A DNA stretch of 64,000 bases from positions 344,878-408,877 of the forward strand of contig NZ_RQHS01000010.1 of assembly GCF_004770895.1 (NCBI RefSeq), written 5' to 3'. Position 1 is the first letter of the stretch. The number at the start of each line of letters is the position of its first letter. The translations under genes and the position numbers were made by a program. Of the stretch, positions 19,315 to 27,780 are shown piece by piece. The stretch comes from Leptospira dzoumogneensis (lineage in GTDB: Bacteria > Spirochaetota > Leptospiria > Leptospirales > Leptospiraceae). A model generated the notes under the pieces. It was not told the DNA's origin. It searched no databases and was given only the letters and a program-made list of their open reading frames with translations.

Positions 19315-19391
19315 ATGTATTTTTGTGTTTCTTTGGGAAATTGATTGCAAGTGACCAGAATCGGGCGGACTCTGGAATGCTTAGGAGTATT

Positions 19392-21218
19392 ATGTCTCAC
19401 GATCTCCCGGAAAAAACAAGAGAAATATTCGGGAAAAAACCCTATCTCAGCCTGTATTTCCAAAATCCTCCTACGGAAATGTTGGAGTTCCGACTGGAAG
19501 CGGCTAAAAACCAAAATGAGTTCTTTCTCTCCAAAAAAGGAAGAGCCTTAGCAAGTTCAGTTTCTCCTTTTACCCAAGCAAAAAGACAAGTGGACTCGGT
19601 CTCCATACAATCCACAGACCTGGTCGCAGTTTTAGGGCTCGGAAACCCGCATTTGATCCGAGAAGTAGAATCCAAATTAGAACCTGGGCAAATTTTATTG
19701 CTCATAGACAAGGACAGAGACCTGCTTTTTCCACTCTGGGAAGAATGGTTGGAACCTGTGATGGAAGTCCCCGGAAGACATTTATTCTTGGGGGAAAATT
19801 CTCTCTCTCTTTTATGGAATTATTTAGAGTCACTTCCGGTTGAAAGAGTTTCAGGCATCAGAATTTTGAGAAACGCAGCAAGTGTTTCCTTAGAAGAAAT
19901 GTTCTATGCGGAAACGGATATAAGACTTAGAAAAATTTTATCTTCTAAGATGAGTGATCTACTCACCAAATTCGAATTCGAAAGGATTTGGGTGAGAAAT
20001 TCTCTTGTAAACACTGCAAATTTTTTATCTCCACCAAGCCCTAGGACTAAAATAGAATCCTTAAAAGAAAAATTTGACGGAACACCTTCCCTTCTTGTAT
20101 CCGCCGGGCCAAACCTGCGCAGACAATGTGAGTGGATTAAAAGTATCAGAGATAAAGTTTTCGTAATGTCCTGCGATACTTCTCTCAAAGTACTTTTGAA
20201 ATACGGGATCATACCGGATGGAGTAATGACATTAGATGCACAAACTCATTCAGTATTCCATTTTCTGGGAGAAGAAGATACGGTCAAGATCCCATTATTC
20301 GCGGACCTGGTCAGCTCTCCTCCTATATTAAGAAATTTAAAATTTAAGTCGGTGGTCCATAGTATCACTGCAAAATATCTGGTAGATGCTTCCGGAGAAT
20401 TAAAAAGAGAAGCCACCGCAGGAAGTTCCAGTGCAGAATCCTTGCTCGGCCCGATCGGAGACATACAATCCGGAGGAAGTGTCGCTACAACTGCATTTGA
20501 TCTACTCAGAAGTCTTGGATGTAAACCCTGCTTTTTAGTGGGCCAAGACCTTGCCTATTCAGGAAGAGAGATCCATTCTACTGGAACCCATCATAATGAA
20601 AAATGGCTCACTTTACTTACCAGAAAAACAAGTTTAGAAAAAATTAATGAAGCTGTGGTCCGAAAAAGAGACACAAGATACGTTCCATCCGTCACAGGCG
20701 GAGAAGTATTAACAGATTACGTATTGGACTTATACAGGCATTGGTTTGAAGAATCTTCCAAATCCCTGGACTTTCCTGTCTATAATGTAAACACGCAAGG
20801 CGCGAGAATAGAAAATGCAGAGAACATAGGCCCGGAAGAAGCCACCCAGATCCTAAATGGATTCCAGAATCATCAATACTTCTGGCAAAAATTGCCCGCT
20901 TGGAAACCGGAATTGATCCAGGAAACCCTGGTAGGATCTCCCATAGATTTCAAAAAAGAACTCTTAGAAACGATAGATATGATCAAAGACGAATTCTCTA
21001 AACCGGAAAAAAAAGAAGAAGCGTACGCAGATCTACTTTCTCTTTTCCGGAACACATTAGGTAAATGGGAAGATCTAAGATATTTGATCAGAAAAACGGA
21101 AGTGTACATTCTTCGTCATAAAGATAAGCTGGACGAGGCCCGCAAAAAAGAATTATTCTTGGGTGCGATCCTGAAAGAGTTTACCGGCTTGAGAAGAAAG
21201 CTGCTTGCGGGAGACTAG
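19392..21218 (+). CDS. DUF115 / motility-associated-factor glycosyltransferase-like protein
   Basis: The 608-residue product matches the MAF/MptE-like (DUF115) architecture: an N-terminal Rossmann-like region (DLVAVLGLGNPHLIREVESKL), then the core TPSLLVSAGPNLRRQCEWIK, VFVMSCDTSLKVLLKYGIIPDGVMTLDAQ and GGSVATTAFDLLRSLGCKPCFLVGQDLAYSG, followed by a helical C-terminus. In other bacteria these proteins add nonulosonic acids to flagellin; Leptospira periplasmic flagella would be the likely target here, but this is inference. ATG 19392 is chosen from GGAG at 19384-19387. It is divergent from smc and followed after five bases by srkA, so the two probably share a transcript. Confidence 0.82.
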   Translation: MSHDLPEKTREIFGKKPYLSLYFQNPPTEMLEFRLEAAKNQNEFFLSKKGRALASSVSPFTQAKRQVDSVSIQSTDLVAVLGLGNPHLIREVESKLEPGQILLLIDKDRDLLFPLWEEWLEPVMEVPGRHLFLGENSLSLLWNYLESLPVERVSGIRILRNAASVSLEEMFYAETDIRLRKILSSKMSDLLTKFEFERIWVRNSLVNTANFLSPPSPRTKIESLKEKFDGTPSLLVSAGPNLRRQCEWIKSIRDKVFVMSCDTSLKVLLKYGIIPDGVMTLDAQTHSVFHFLGEEDTVKIPLFADLVSSPPILRNLKFKSVVHSITAKYLVDASGELKREATAGSSSAESLLGPIGDIQSGGSVATTAFDLLRSLGCKPCFLVGQDLAYSGREIHSTGTHHNEKWLTLLTRKTSLEKINEAVVRKRDTRYVPSVTGGEVLTDYVLDLYRHWFEESSKSLDFPVYNVNTQGARIENAENIGPEEATQILNGFQNHQYFWQKLPAWKPELIQETLVGSPIDFKKELLETIDMIKDEFSKPEKKEEAYADLLSLFRNTLGKWEDLRYLIRKTEVYILRHKDKLDEARKKELFLGAILKEFTGLRRKLLAGD

Positions 21219-21223
21219 AGAAA

Positions 21224-22276
21224 ATGGAAACTCCAGGCAAAGAATTCTATAATAGACTCGATATAGATTCCGTTTTATCAGCGGTAGAAGATGCTGGATT
21301 TTCAGTCTCCGGACATTGTCTCGCTCTAAACAGTTTAGAGAATAGAGTATATGACGTCGGCTTGGAAGAAGAAGGAAGACTCGTAGTAAAATTCTACCGC
21401 CCAGGGCGCTGGACTCTCGATCAAATATTAGAAGAACATTCTTTTCTAAAGGAGCTGGAAGAAGGAGAGATCCCAGTAGTTGCACCTCTTCCTTTAGAAA
21501 ACGGGGTCACAGTAAGAGAAACAAAAGGAATTTATTATACGATCTGGCCTCTCCAAAAAGGAAGATTGGTAGAAGAGCTAAATGAGCAAAATTTAGTCCA
21601 AACAGGAAGATTACTCGCCAGGATCCACAATATTGGCGCCTCTAAACCGGCTAAACATAGGGTAGAATATAATCTGAAAAATTTCGGAGAAGAACCTTTA
21701 CGTTTTCTAAAAGAGAAGGAGTTCCTACCAACACATCTCTGGAAAAGATATGAAGAAGCTGCTAATCGAATTTTTAACTCATTTTCCGAGGCTTCCAAGG
21801 ACATGCCGTTCCATCGTATCCACGGGGATTGCCATAAAGGAAATTTAATACAAACCGCAGACGGACTCTGCTTTATAGACTTCGACGATTTTGTGACCGG
21901 GCCTGCGGTCCAAGATTTTTGGATGCTTCTTCCTTTTGGCGACTCCGCTTCCGAGTATGAAAGAGATATCTTTTTGGCCGGTTATAGAGAATTCCGCGAA
22001 TTTCCTTCTTCTTGGTTTGATCTAGTGGAACCTTTGCGGGGGTTACGTTATATTCATTATTCAGCATGGATCGCAAAACGTTGGGAAGATCCTTCTTTCC
22101 CGAATACGTTTCCTCATTTCGGAACGGAAGAATATTGGGAAAAAGAAACCCAGGACCTGGAAAGATTGGGTTCGGATCTTCCTATTTCTACTGAGTCGGA
22201 TGGTAGGAACTACTTTGCTAAAACGGAAGAGTCTGAGCTTACGAATAAGGATTTTTTTTGGGATATGGAGGACTAG
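21224..22276 (+). CDS. srkA: Stress response kinase A (RdoA/YihE-like Ser/Thr kinase)
   Basis: Atypical kinase of the aminoglycoside-phosphotransferase fold that counteracts stress-induced death in E. coli. The 350-residue chain has the family motif LNSLENRVYDVG, the ATP-site lysine in RLVVKFYRPGRWT, EHSFLKEL, the catalytic loop HRIHGDCHKGNL (D and N present) and the metal-binding CFIDFDDFVTGPAVQDFW. The end (RYIHYSAWIAKRWEDPSFP) is also typical of SrkA. The gene begins five bases after the DUF115 gene stop. In proteobacteria srkA is often next to dsbA; here it is not. Confidence 0.9.
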   Translation: METPGKEFYNRLDIDSVLSAVEDAGFSVSGHCLALNSLENRVYDVGLEEEGRLVVKFYRPGRWTLDQILEEHSFLKELEEGEIPVVAPLPLENGVTVRETKGIYYTIWPLQKGRLVEELNEQNLVQTGRLLARIHNIGASKPAKHRVEYNLKNFGEEPLRFLKEKEFLPTHLWKRYEEAANRIFNSFSEASKDMPFHRIHGDCHKGNLIQTADGLCFIDFDDFVTGPAVQDFWMLLPFGDSASEYERDIFLAGYREFREFPSSWFDLVEPLRGLRYIHYSAWIAKRWEDPSFPNTFPHFGTEEYWEKETQDLERLGSDLPISTESDGRNYFAKTEESELTNKDFFWDMED

Positions 22277-22390
22277 CTCACGGGCTCCCGTGTAATGCAA
22301 ATTCCCCGCCTTCTCCCCTTTGTCGAAGATACTACAAAATTCCCTAGGAACCCTGATTTCAGGATTGCAGATCTTCTCCTTTTTGACATT

Positions 22391-22409
22391 TTTGAGATTG
22401 ACTCTCAAA
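22391..22409. promoter_or_regulatory. Fur-like operator upstream of hemO
   Basis: TTTGAGA-TTGAC-TCTCAAA is a perfect 7-bp-arm dyad. Its core TGAGATTGACTCTCA agrees with the Fur 7-1-7 form TGAGAATNATTCTCA at 12 of 14 defined positions. It lies 43 bp before the hemO ATG, next to a TTGACA (22383-22388) and a possible -10 TAAAAT (22412-22417) whose spacing is not ideal. The position suits iron-responsive repression. Confidence 0.62.
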
Positions 22410-22452
22410 CCTAAAATTGGAGATTTGTCACAGTATTGTCAGGAGAAACCCC

Positions 22453-23133
22453 ATGAGCCTAGCCCAAGCATTAAGAGACGGAACCTCCGAATCTCATACC
22501 ATCGCGGAAAATAACGCATTCATTCGCTGCTTTATGAAAGGAGTATTGGAGCCAAAAAGTTACGCCAAACATTTGGAATCTTTTTATTTCGTTTACGCGG
22601 TAATGGAAGAAGAGTTGGAAAATAAAAAAGATCATCCAATCGTAGGAAAGATCAGATTCCCTGAATTATATAGAAAAGGGATGATCGAAAAGGACCTGGC
22701 ACATTTTTTCCAGCCAGGACATTCCCCAAAAGCAACTCCGGCTACGGAAGCTTACGTAAAACATATTAGAGAAACTGCAAATACTTCGCCGGAATTATTG
22801 GTGGCCCATAGTTATGTTCGTTATTTAGGGGATCTTTCCGGTGGACAGATCTTGAAAAGAGTAGCAGCCAAAGCTTTAGGGATAGAAGGAACATCAGGTC
22901 TGGATTTTTATGAATTTCCTGAAATTTCCAGTCCGAAAGATTTTAAGGATAAATACAGAAACACCTTGGATTCTCTCCCACTCTCAGACTCTGAAAAAGA
23001 AAAAATCGTTCAAGAAGCGAACGAAGTATTCAAACTGAACGGAAAAATTTTCGACGAGCTGGAAGAAACCTTGATCTCTTCCATAGGAAAAGCGAAGTTC
23101 GAAGAAGTTCTAGCAAGTCCTGCGAGGCACTGA
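22453..23133 (+). CDS. hemO: Heme oxygenase HemO
   Basis: Opens the heme ring to biliverdin, CO and iron, allowing heme to be used as an iron source. The 226-residue all-helical protein has the proximal-histidine segment SESHTIAENNAF and the distal-helix signature YVRYLGDLSGGQILKRVA, both diagnostic of the HO-1 type. ATG 22453 follows AGGAG at 22441-22445. Heme oxygenase is an established heme-iron acquisition enzyme in Leptospira. The gene is preceded by a Fur-like dyad and followed within 3 bp by an MFS transporter, implying a two-gene iron-regulated operon. It needs an external electron donor, which is not encoded next to it. Confidence 0.95.
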   Translation: MSLAQALRDGTSESHTIAENNAFIRCFMKGVLEPKSYAKHLESFYFVYAVMEEELENKKDHPIVGKIRFPELYRKGMIEKDLAHFFQPGHSPKATPATEAYVKHIRETANTSPELLVAHSYVRYLGDLSGGQILKRVAAKALGIEGTSGLDFYEFPEISSPKDFKDKYRNTLDSLPLSDSEKEKIVQEANEVFKLNGKIFDELEETLISSIGKAKFEEVLASPARH

Positions 23134-23136
23134 TTT

Positions 23137-24387
23137 TTGTTAAAAGTATCTGCCAAAAAAGAATCCTCCTCCTTGGGGGCGGATTCTTTTCCCTGGATCA
23201 CTCTATCCTTCATTTTTTTAGCTATGCTTCCCGTAACGATGATCGTGCCGGTATATAAAGAAATTGTAAAAGACAGACTGGGTGGAACCGGATATGGAGT
23301 CGCGTGGTTCCAAAGTTCGGCAATGCTCGGTTCTTTTTTATTTTCTCCGATCGCCGGTTGGATTTCCGACAAACTCGGGACCAGAAAAAAGCTGATCGCC
23401 ATCTTTGCGATCGTTGATGCGGTATTACTCGCTTCCCTTCCATTTATGCCAAATATCTCTTCTCTTTTTGTTTTGAGATTTTTAGAAGGAGGAGCACATA
23501 TTTTTGTGATCGGCCTGCTTCTCACCTGTATTGCAGATAAGGAGAAGGACCAAACATCCAGTTTTTATAATAAAGGAATTCTATTCGGATTAGCAGGAAC
23601 ACTTCTCACTTTAGGAGGGGGAGTCGGCCAATCTCTCGGATTTTTAGGGAATAAAAATCCACTTCTTCCATTTTTCGTGGGCGGGTTCATTCTTTTAGTT
23701 TTGGGGATTTTATCTTTTTTCCTTTTGGAAGAAGGTAATCTAAAAAAATTAGAATGGGAAGGCTGGCAAAAAACAAAAACAGCTTTGGCACTTTCTCCTT
23801 TATTGCTCGTTCCGATCTCCTTCCATTTTATTGATCGATTTACTGTAGGTTATTTTTTAAGTTCCTTAAATTTACATCTGAGGGAAGACCTTGGATTTTC
23901 TCCAGGTCAAGTAGGTGGACTTTTCGGAGTAATGTTCCTATTGATGAGTGTATTATCCCTTCCGGCTGCACTTCTTTCCAGAAAATGGAATTCTATCGCT
24001 TTAGTTTGGATCGGTTCTTTCATTTATGGAATTGCACAAGCAAGCACAGGATTTTTAAACACTTCTTCCGGATTATATTTATCCATGATCGCATGCGGAA
24101 TAGGTGCCGGGATCATGTATGTGCCCGCGATGAGACTTGCTTCTTCACTTGCACCCAGCGGCTTTAATGCAGTGGTAATGACTGTGTTCACAGGTCTTGG
24201 ATCCTTAGGATTTCTTTTAGGGCCTTTGGTCTCCATCTCCGTTCAGGAATCCTTTAGTCGTATATACGACAAAACCTTGGGCCTGGAATTCACAGGGATC
24301 CTATATGGAGCCTTGGAAGTTTTACTGGTTTTAGGTACCCTGCCCCTGCTTTCTAAAATTTTAGAGAAAGAAAAAAGACTTAATTAA
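23137..24387 (+). CDS. MFS transporter co-transcribed with hemO
   Basis: A 416-residue protein with about twelve membrane helices in two halves and the MFS loop motif as GWISDKLGTRKK between helices 2 and 3. The second half includes SPGQVGGLFGVMFLLMSV and AVVMTVFTGLGSLGFLLGP. It begins at TTG 23137, three bases after hemO stops, with GAGG nine bases upstream; no better start is visible. The tight coupling to hemO suggests a role in heme or iron metabolism, for example export of a heme breakdown product or a siderophore-like compound, but its substrate is not predictable. The stop codon lies inside a 10-bp-arm hairpin. Confidence 0.82.
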   Translation: MLKVSAKKESSSLGADSFPWITLSFIFLAMLPVTMIVPVYKEIVKDRLGGTGYGVAWFQSSAMLGSFLFSPIAGWISDKLGTRKKLIAIFAIVDAVLLASLPFMPNISSLFVLRFLEGGAHIFVIGLLLTCIADKEKDQTSSFYNKGILFGLAGTLLTLGGGVGQSLGFLGNKNPLLPFFVGGFILLVLGILSFFLLEEGNLKKLEWEGWQKTKTALALSPLLLVPISFHFIDRFTVGYFLSSLNLHLREDLGFSPGQVGGLFGVMFLLMSVLSLPAALLSRKWNSIALVWIGSFIYGIAQASTGFLNTSSGLYLSMIACGIGAGIMYVPAMRLASSLAPSGFNAVVMTVFTGLGSLGFLLGPLVSISVQESFSRIYDKTLGLEFTGILYGALEVLLVLGTLPLLSKILEKEKRLN

Positions 24388-24409
24388 TGCGACAGATTGG
24401 TCGCATTAA
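24384..24409 (+). terminator. Hairpin at the end of the hemO-MFS operon
   Basis: TTAATGCGAC-AGATTG-GTCGCATTAA is a perfect 10-bp stem overlapping the MFS stop codon. No T-tract follows, so it may be a Rho-dependent or 3'-protecting structure rather than a classic terminator. Confidence 0.5.
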
Positions 24410-24631
24410 CCCCATATTAGGTAAAGTGTAATCATTCAAAAAATTGAATATTTCCGGACCGGACGGAGAAGGCCGTAAACATTCTTCAAACGTTATCCAA
24501 TTCTGCAGATCCGCATACCCCGTTTGAGATAAATCAACTAATAGATATTACAGATTTTAAGTTATGCCCGCTTAAATTCGTCACAGATGGAAGAATATTC
24601 TATTTTTTTACATTACTTTTTACATAAATAA

Positions 24632-24661
24632 TTGAGATAAAAACAGGGTTCTGGATTTAAT
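24632..24661 (+). promoter_or_regulatory. Possible promoter of the envelope-protein cluster
   Basis: TTGAGA (24632-24637), an 18-bp spacer and TTTAAT (24656-24661) form a plausible sigma-70 type promoter in the AT-rich 300-bp gap 24410-24715. The rest of that gap holds no recognised gene, RNA or repeat. Confidence 0.33.
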
Positions 24662-24715
24662 CCTAATTAACCCAAACGTCATTCGCTTTTGATAAAGCAA
24701 GTCGAGGTATTTCTT

Positions 24716-25810
24716 TTGAGATATATTAATTGTTGGATCTTATTTTGCGTATTTTTACTAAGTTCTTCCATATATTCGAAAGACGCGGATCAAACGGTAG
24801 AAGGATACACTCTTTCTAAAATTAGGATCACGAACATTTCCGTAAACTCGGCCACGGCAAATAATGCGATGAGCCTTATAAATACCAGGGCAATCAACCA
24901 AATAAATTCAGGCTCAAATGAATTCGCAAAGCCTAGTATTGCGAATTTCCAAGGACAGGGAATAGAATGGGAAACAGATATTAGGCATAGCAATTTTATT
25001 AGAACGAATTATTTCCTATCTCATGCAAACTTACACTCAGGAAGTAATAATCTAAACGATCTCGCAACCTTAAACTTCCAGCCCTCTATGGGTTCCCCGG
25101 TGAATATTACCGATCTGTCTTTCAAAACTTATTCAAACAATAAGCTGATTACCTCTAGGGTCGCTTTTTTGACGGACTTTTTCTTTTTTGAAAATTCCTC
25201 GAACAAATATTTAGAAAATTTAGCTTTTCGTATAGGTGTCGAGGCGTATTCAAACACCTTTAGTACTTCTTCAAAACCATATCCATATGTCGGAATTTCC
25301 AACGGAGCGCCTTATTCCGGGATAGATGCAATCGACCAAGAGAAGATCAAACTTGCGGAAACTTTTGGAAATGGAGTGATCGGATTGAATTATAAACTCA
25401 GTCTATCCCCCGTATCAAGTTTCGATTTCGGTTTCGAATACTTTAAAAGTTTTGGGAACGATTCCAGATATGAAAACCAATATATCTCCATGTCCATAAC
25501 CTCTTTCGGCACATACCTTTTGATTCCTGCGAAAGCAACCGGACTCGTAAAAAGTGAATTAGAAGGTTTTCGAGCATCTTTAGGTTACAGATATGATATC
25601 AGCGAAATTGCCTTTTTTAGGGTCTCTTTCGGATACCAAGATTCAACACAAAAAGTTAAAGAAGCGGATGTGCCGACTGCAGGAGGAAGCGTACTTTCAG
25701 GCGATTTCTCTCAGTTACTATGGACCTTAGCATCACCTCCTTTAGGCCCTTTCCCGAATTCCAGAGATACTAGATCTCAACTTGGAATCGAGTTCGGGTA
25801 TAAATATTAA
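24716..25810 (+). CDS. Predicted outer-membrane beta-barrel protein, family unknown
   Basis: About 364 residues. TTG 24716 is preferred: GAGG lies eight bases before it and the protein then starts RYINCWILFCVFLLSSSIYS, a signal peptide; TTG 24689 has no ribosome site. The mature part is rich in Ser, Asn, Phe and Tyr with alternating hydrophobic strands (SFDFGFEYFKSFGNDSRYEN; GFRASLGYRYDISEIAFFRV) and ends in GIEFGYKY, as outer-membrane barrels do. I recognise no named family. It is first of three envelope genes in the same orientation and lies in visibly AT-richer DNA than the housekeeping genes around it. Confidence 0.7.
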   Translation: MRYINCWILFCVFLLSSSIYSKDADQTVEGYTLSKIRITNISVNSATANNAMSLINTRAINQINSGSNEFAKPSIANFQGQGIEWETDIRHSNFIRTNYFLSHANLHSGSNNLNDLATLNFQPSMGSPVNITDLSFKTYSNNKLITSRVAFLTDFFFFENSSNKYLENLAFRIGVEAYSNTFSTSSKPYPYVGISNGAPYSGIDAIDQEKIKLAETFGNGVIGLNYKLSLSPVSSFDFGFEYFKSFGNDSRYENQYISMSITSFGTYLLIPAKATGLVKSELEGFRASLGYRYDISEIAFFRVSFGYQDSTQKVKEADVPTAGGSVLSGDFSQLLWTLASPPLGPFPNSRDTRSQLGIEFGYKY

Positions 25811-25895
25811 GAACGGAGTCGTATAAATTTTGGAACCAAGAAAGTTTAATGAATCGTCGGAAAGTTTCTCAAAATTCCTGGAAAAAGGGAGCAAG

Positions 25896-26894
25896 ATGAA
25901 TCTAAGAAAAAAATTATCTTACTTTAAAATATATTTTGTAATTCTAATATTATTTTGTTTAAATATTTCGGTCCTAAATTGCGCATCTGCCCCGGCGTAT
26001 AAGGAAGTAAATGCATCCGTTATATATTTATTAAACGATGCGGAACGTCTTATCCAAGAAAAAAAATATGGAGAGGCTTCGGAATCCCTGCGAGCGGTTT
26101 TTAGGATATATCCGGAAAACGCAAAAGCGGAAATTCTTTGGGAAAAATTACCTGAAGTTTGGCAAAGAAGAACCAAGTATGATAATGCAGTAGGACAAGC
26201 CTTTTCCAAAAGATCTCCCGAAGACAGCGGAATTTTAGAGAGAATCGCGTGGTATATTCCGGATCGTCTATTAGATTTACTAGATATATTCAGTTTAAAT
26301 ATATCGATCGGCCCCCAAATAGGTTTAAGCAGCTGGAACACTCGTGCACTCCAGACGACTTTATATGCAGGAAAGACAGTATCCTTCGGCTGGTCCCAAA
26401 AAAGAAACTTAGGAATTTCAGAAGAATCTTCGGCTGAATATGCATTTTTAGGTTTTGGAGGAGCCGCAATTCATGGAAGAAGAATCGGAACGGGAAGAAG
26501 AGCCTATGCAGGTACTTGGAATGGTTTCTTTGTACATATGCCGAGCAATCCTCTTTATATAAATTATCGTGATTATTGGGGTAATGGCGGTAAGATAGGA
26601 TTTATCTTGATCGGAGCCGAATTTGAACTTCACTATACTGAAATAGCGGATTTCGTTGCAGGATTCTTCTTTGTTGATTTTCTGGGGGATGATTTTGCAA
26701 CAACTAATTCAATTCGTTTTAATAGAGAGCAAGAAGATCATTTATACAGGGTGATCAATGCAGCGGATAGATATAACGAAAAACAGATGAATGAATTCCG
26801 AAACGCTTTCCCTGAATCGGAAAAAGTAATAGAAACGGAAAATCAGGATACTCAAATTACGGCGCCAAAAGGAAAAAATAAAAAACCGAATTAA
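25896..26894 (+). CDS. Predicted lipoprotein with N-terminal TPR-like region
   Basis: About 332 residues from ATG 25896, supported by GGGAG at 25887-25891; a TTG at 25830 adds 22 unsupported residues. The signal KIYFVILILFCLNISVLNCAS ends in a relaxed spirochaete lipobox (VLNC), so the protein is probably lipid-anchored. A TPR-like repeat pair follows (LNDAERLIQEKKYGEASESL; RAVFRIYPENAKAEI), then a domain with IPDRLLDLLDIFSLNISIGP and TLYAGKTVSFGWS, predicted to be beta-rich, and a polar C-terminus ending KGKNKKPN. Function unknown. It follows the 24716 gene after 85 bp and precedes another lipoprotein gene by 56 bp. Confidence 0.76.
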   Translation: MNLRKKLSYFKIYFVILILFCLNISVLNCASAPAYKEVNASVIYLLNDAERLIQEKKYGEASESLRAVFRIYPENAKAEILWEKLPEVWQRRTKYDNAVGQAFSKRSPEDSGILERIAWYIPDRLLDLLDIFSLNISIGPQIGLSSWNTRALQTTLYAGKTVSFGWSQKRNLGISEESSAEYAFLGFGGAAIHGRRIGTGRRAYAGTWNGFFVHMPSNPLYINYRDYWGNGGKIGFILIGAEFELHYTEIADFVAGFFFVDFLGDDFATTNSIRFNREQEDHLYRVINAADRYNEKQMNEFRNAFPESEKVIETENQDTQITAPKGKNKKPN

Positions 26895-26950
26895 ATCGAT
26901 ATCTAATCTTAATAGCAAAAGAAAGGGACTCGAATTATATAGAATATGTC

Positions 26951-27661
26951 ATGGTAATTCGATCCCTTATTTTCCTAACTTTCATATTTTCTAATTATGG
27001 ATGTATTTATAGATCCATGACCTCCTTTCCCAGTCCTCCGAAACAGATCCAAAATGATCAGATAAAACCGGTGAGACTGCAGGTCTTTTTAGCAGGAGAT
27101 CGATGTATGGAACTTTGCAGTAAGGAAGATATGTCTCCGAATTGTTCCGGCAATACAAACATTTGCAAACATTGGATAAAAGACTGGATGCCGGCAGACT
27201 TTGCATCCGGAGGTGCCGTTAGTTCCGTATTTAAGTATTATCCACCTAGAAAGAAATGGTTTATAGACCAAATCTCAAACATTTCGACGGAACTATGTAA
27301 GACCAAAAAAAATTTGAATTGTTTTTACGATTCCCCGGACCCTTCGGACGATCAAAATTTTTCCTCTACGGTAACCATTAAAATCGAAGGTTTTCATCGT
27401 AAAATACATTGGTCCTTATATCTATCTTCTTTCTCTCTTTTAATATTTCCCGGATTCTTTAAAGAAGAATGGAATATGGAAATTTCAAGGACAGATCTAA
27501 AAAATCGAGTCGAGCAAATACGTATCCCGGCCACTGAAATCAAACATTGGTTTGGATGGCCTTTTATATTCTGGGGTGCTGCTTTCGCGATCTCCGATGA
27601 AAAAGTACTCACCGAGATCATAGAATATTCTATTCATCATAACTCGACTCCAAACCCATAA
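26951..27661 (+). CDS. Predicted lipoprotein, function unknown
   Basis: A 236-residue protein with signal VIRSLIFLTFIFSNYGC, whose NYGC is a lipobox-like site (first Cys at residue 18). The mature region has several further cysteines (DRCMELC, NCSGNTNIC, ELC, NC) suggesting disulfides, and two hydrophobic stretches (IHWSLYLSSFSLLIFPGFF; WFGWPFIFWGAAFAI) that could insert in or lie on the membrane. The end is acidic/polar. It does not match a family I know. Third in the envelope cluster; a 119-bp, very AT-rich gap with tandem dyads separates it from the EAL gene. Confidence 0.72.
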   Translation: MVIRSLIFLTFIFSNYGCIYRSMTSFPSPPKQIQNDQIKPVRLQVFLAGDRCMELCSKEDMSPNCSGNTNICKHWIKDWMPADFASGGAVSSVFKYYPPRKKWFIDQISNISTELCKTKKNLNCFYDSPDPSDDQNFSSTVTIKIEGFHRKIHWSLYLSSFSLLIFPGFFKEEWNMEISRTDLKNRVEQIRIPATEIKHWFGWPFIFWGAAFAISDEKVLTEIIEYSIHHNSTPNP

Positions 27662-27743
27662 CTCATTTTAAGTTTATTTATATTAAATATATTTAACTAT
27701 ATTAAACATTTTCCAGTCAAAACAAGCTTCGAGTATAGATTCC

Positions 27744-27780
27744 ATTTGATATAACAAATAGTTCATTCGATATAACGAAT
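27744..27780. promoter_or_regulatory. Tandem dyads directly before the EAL gene start
   Basis: ATTTG-ATATAA-CAAAT (27744-27759) and ATTCG-ATATAA-CGAAT (27765-27780) are two inverted repeats with the same loop, 21 bp apart start to start, i.e. two DNA turns. They differ by one T-A to C-G change made in both arms, so symmetry is kept. The second ends at the base before ATG 27781, leaving no room for a ribosome site. TATAAC in the first (27750-27755) could serve as a -10. Confidence 0.5.
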
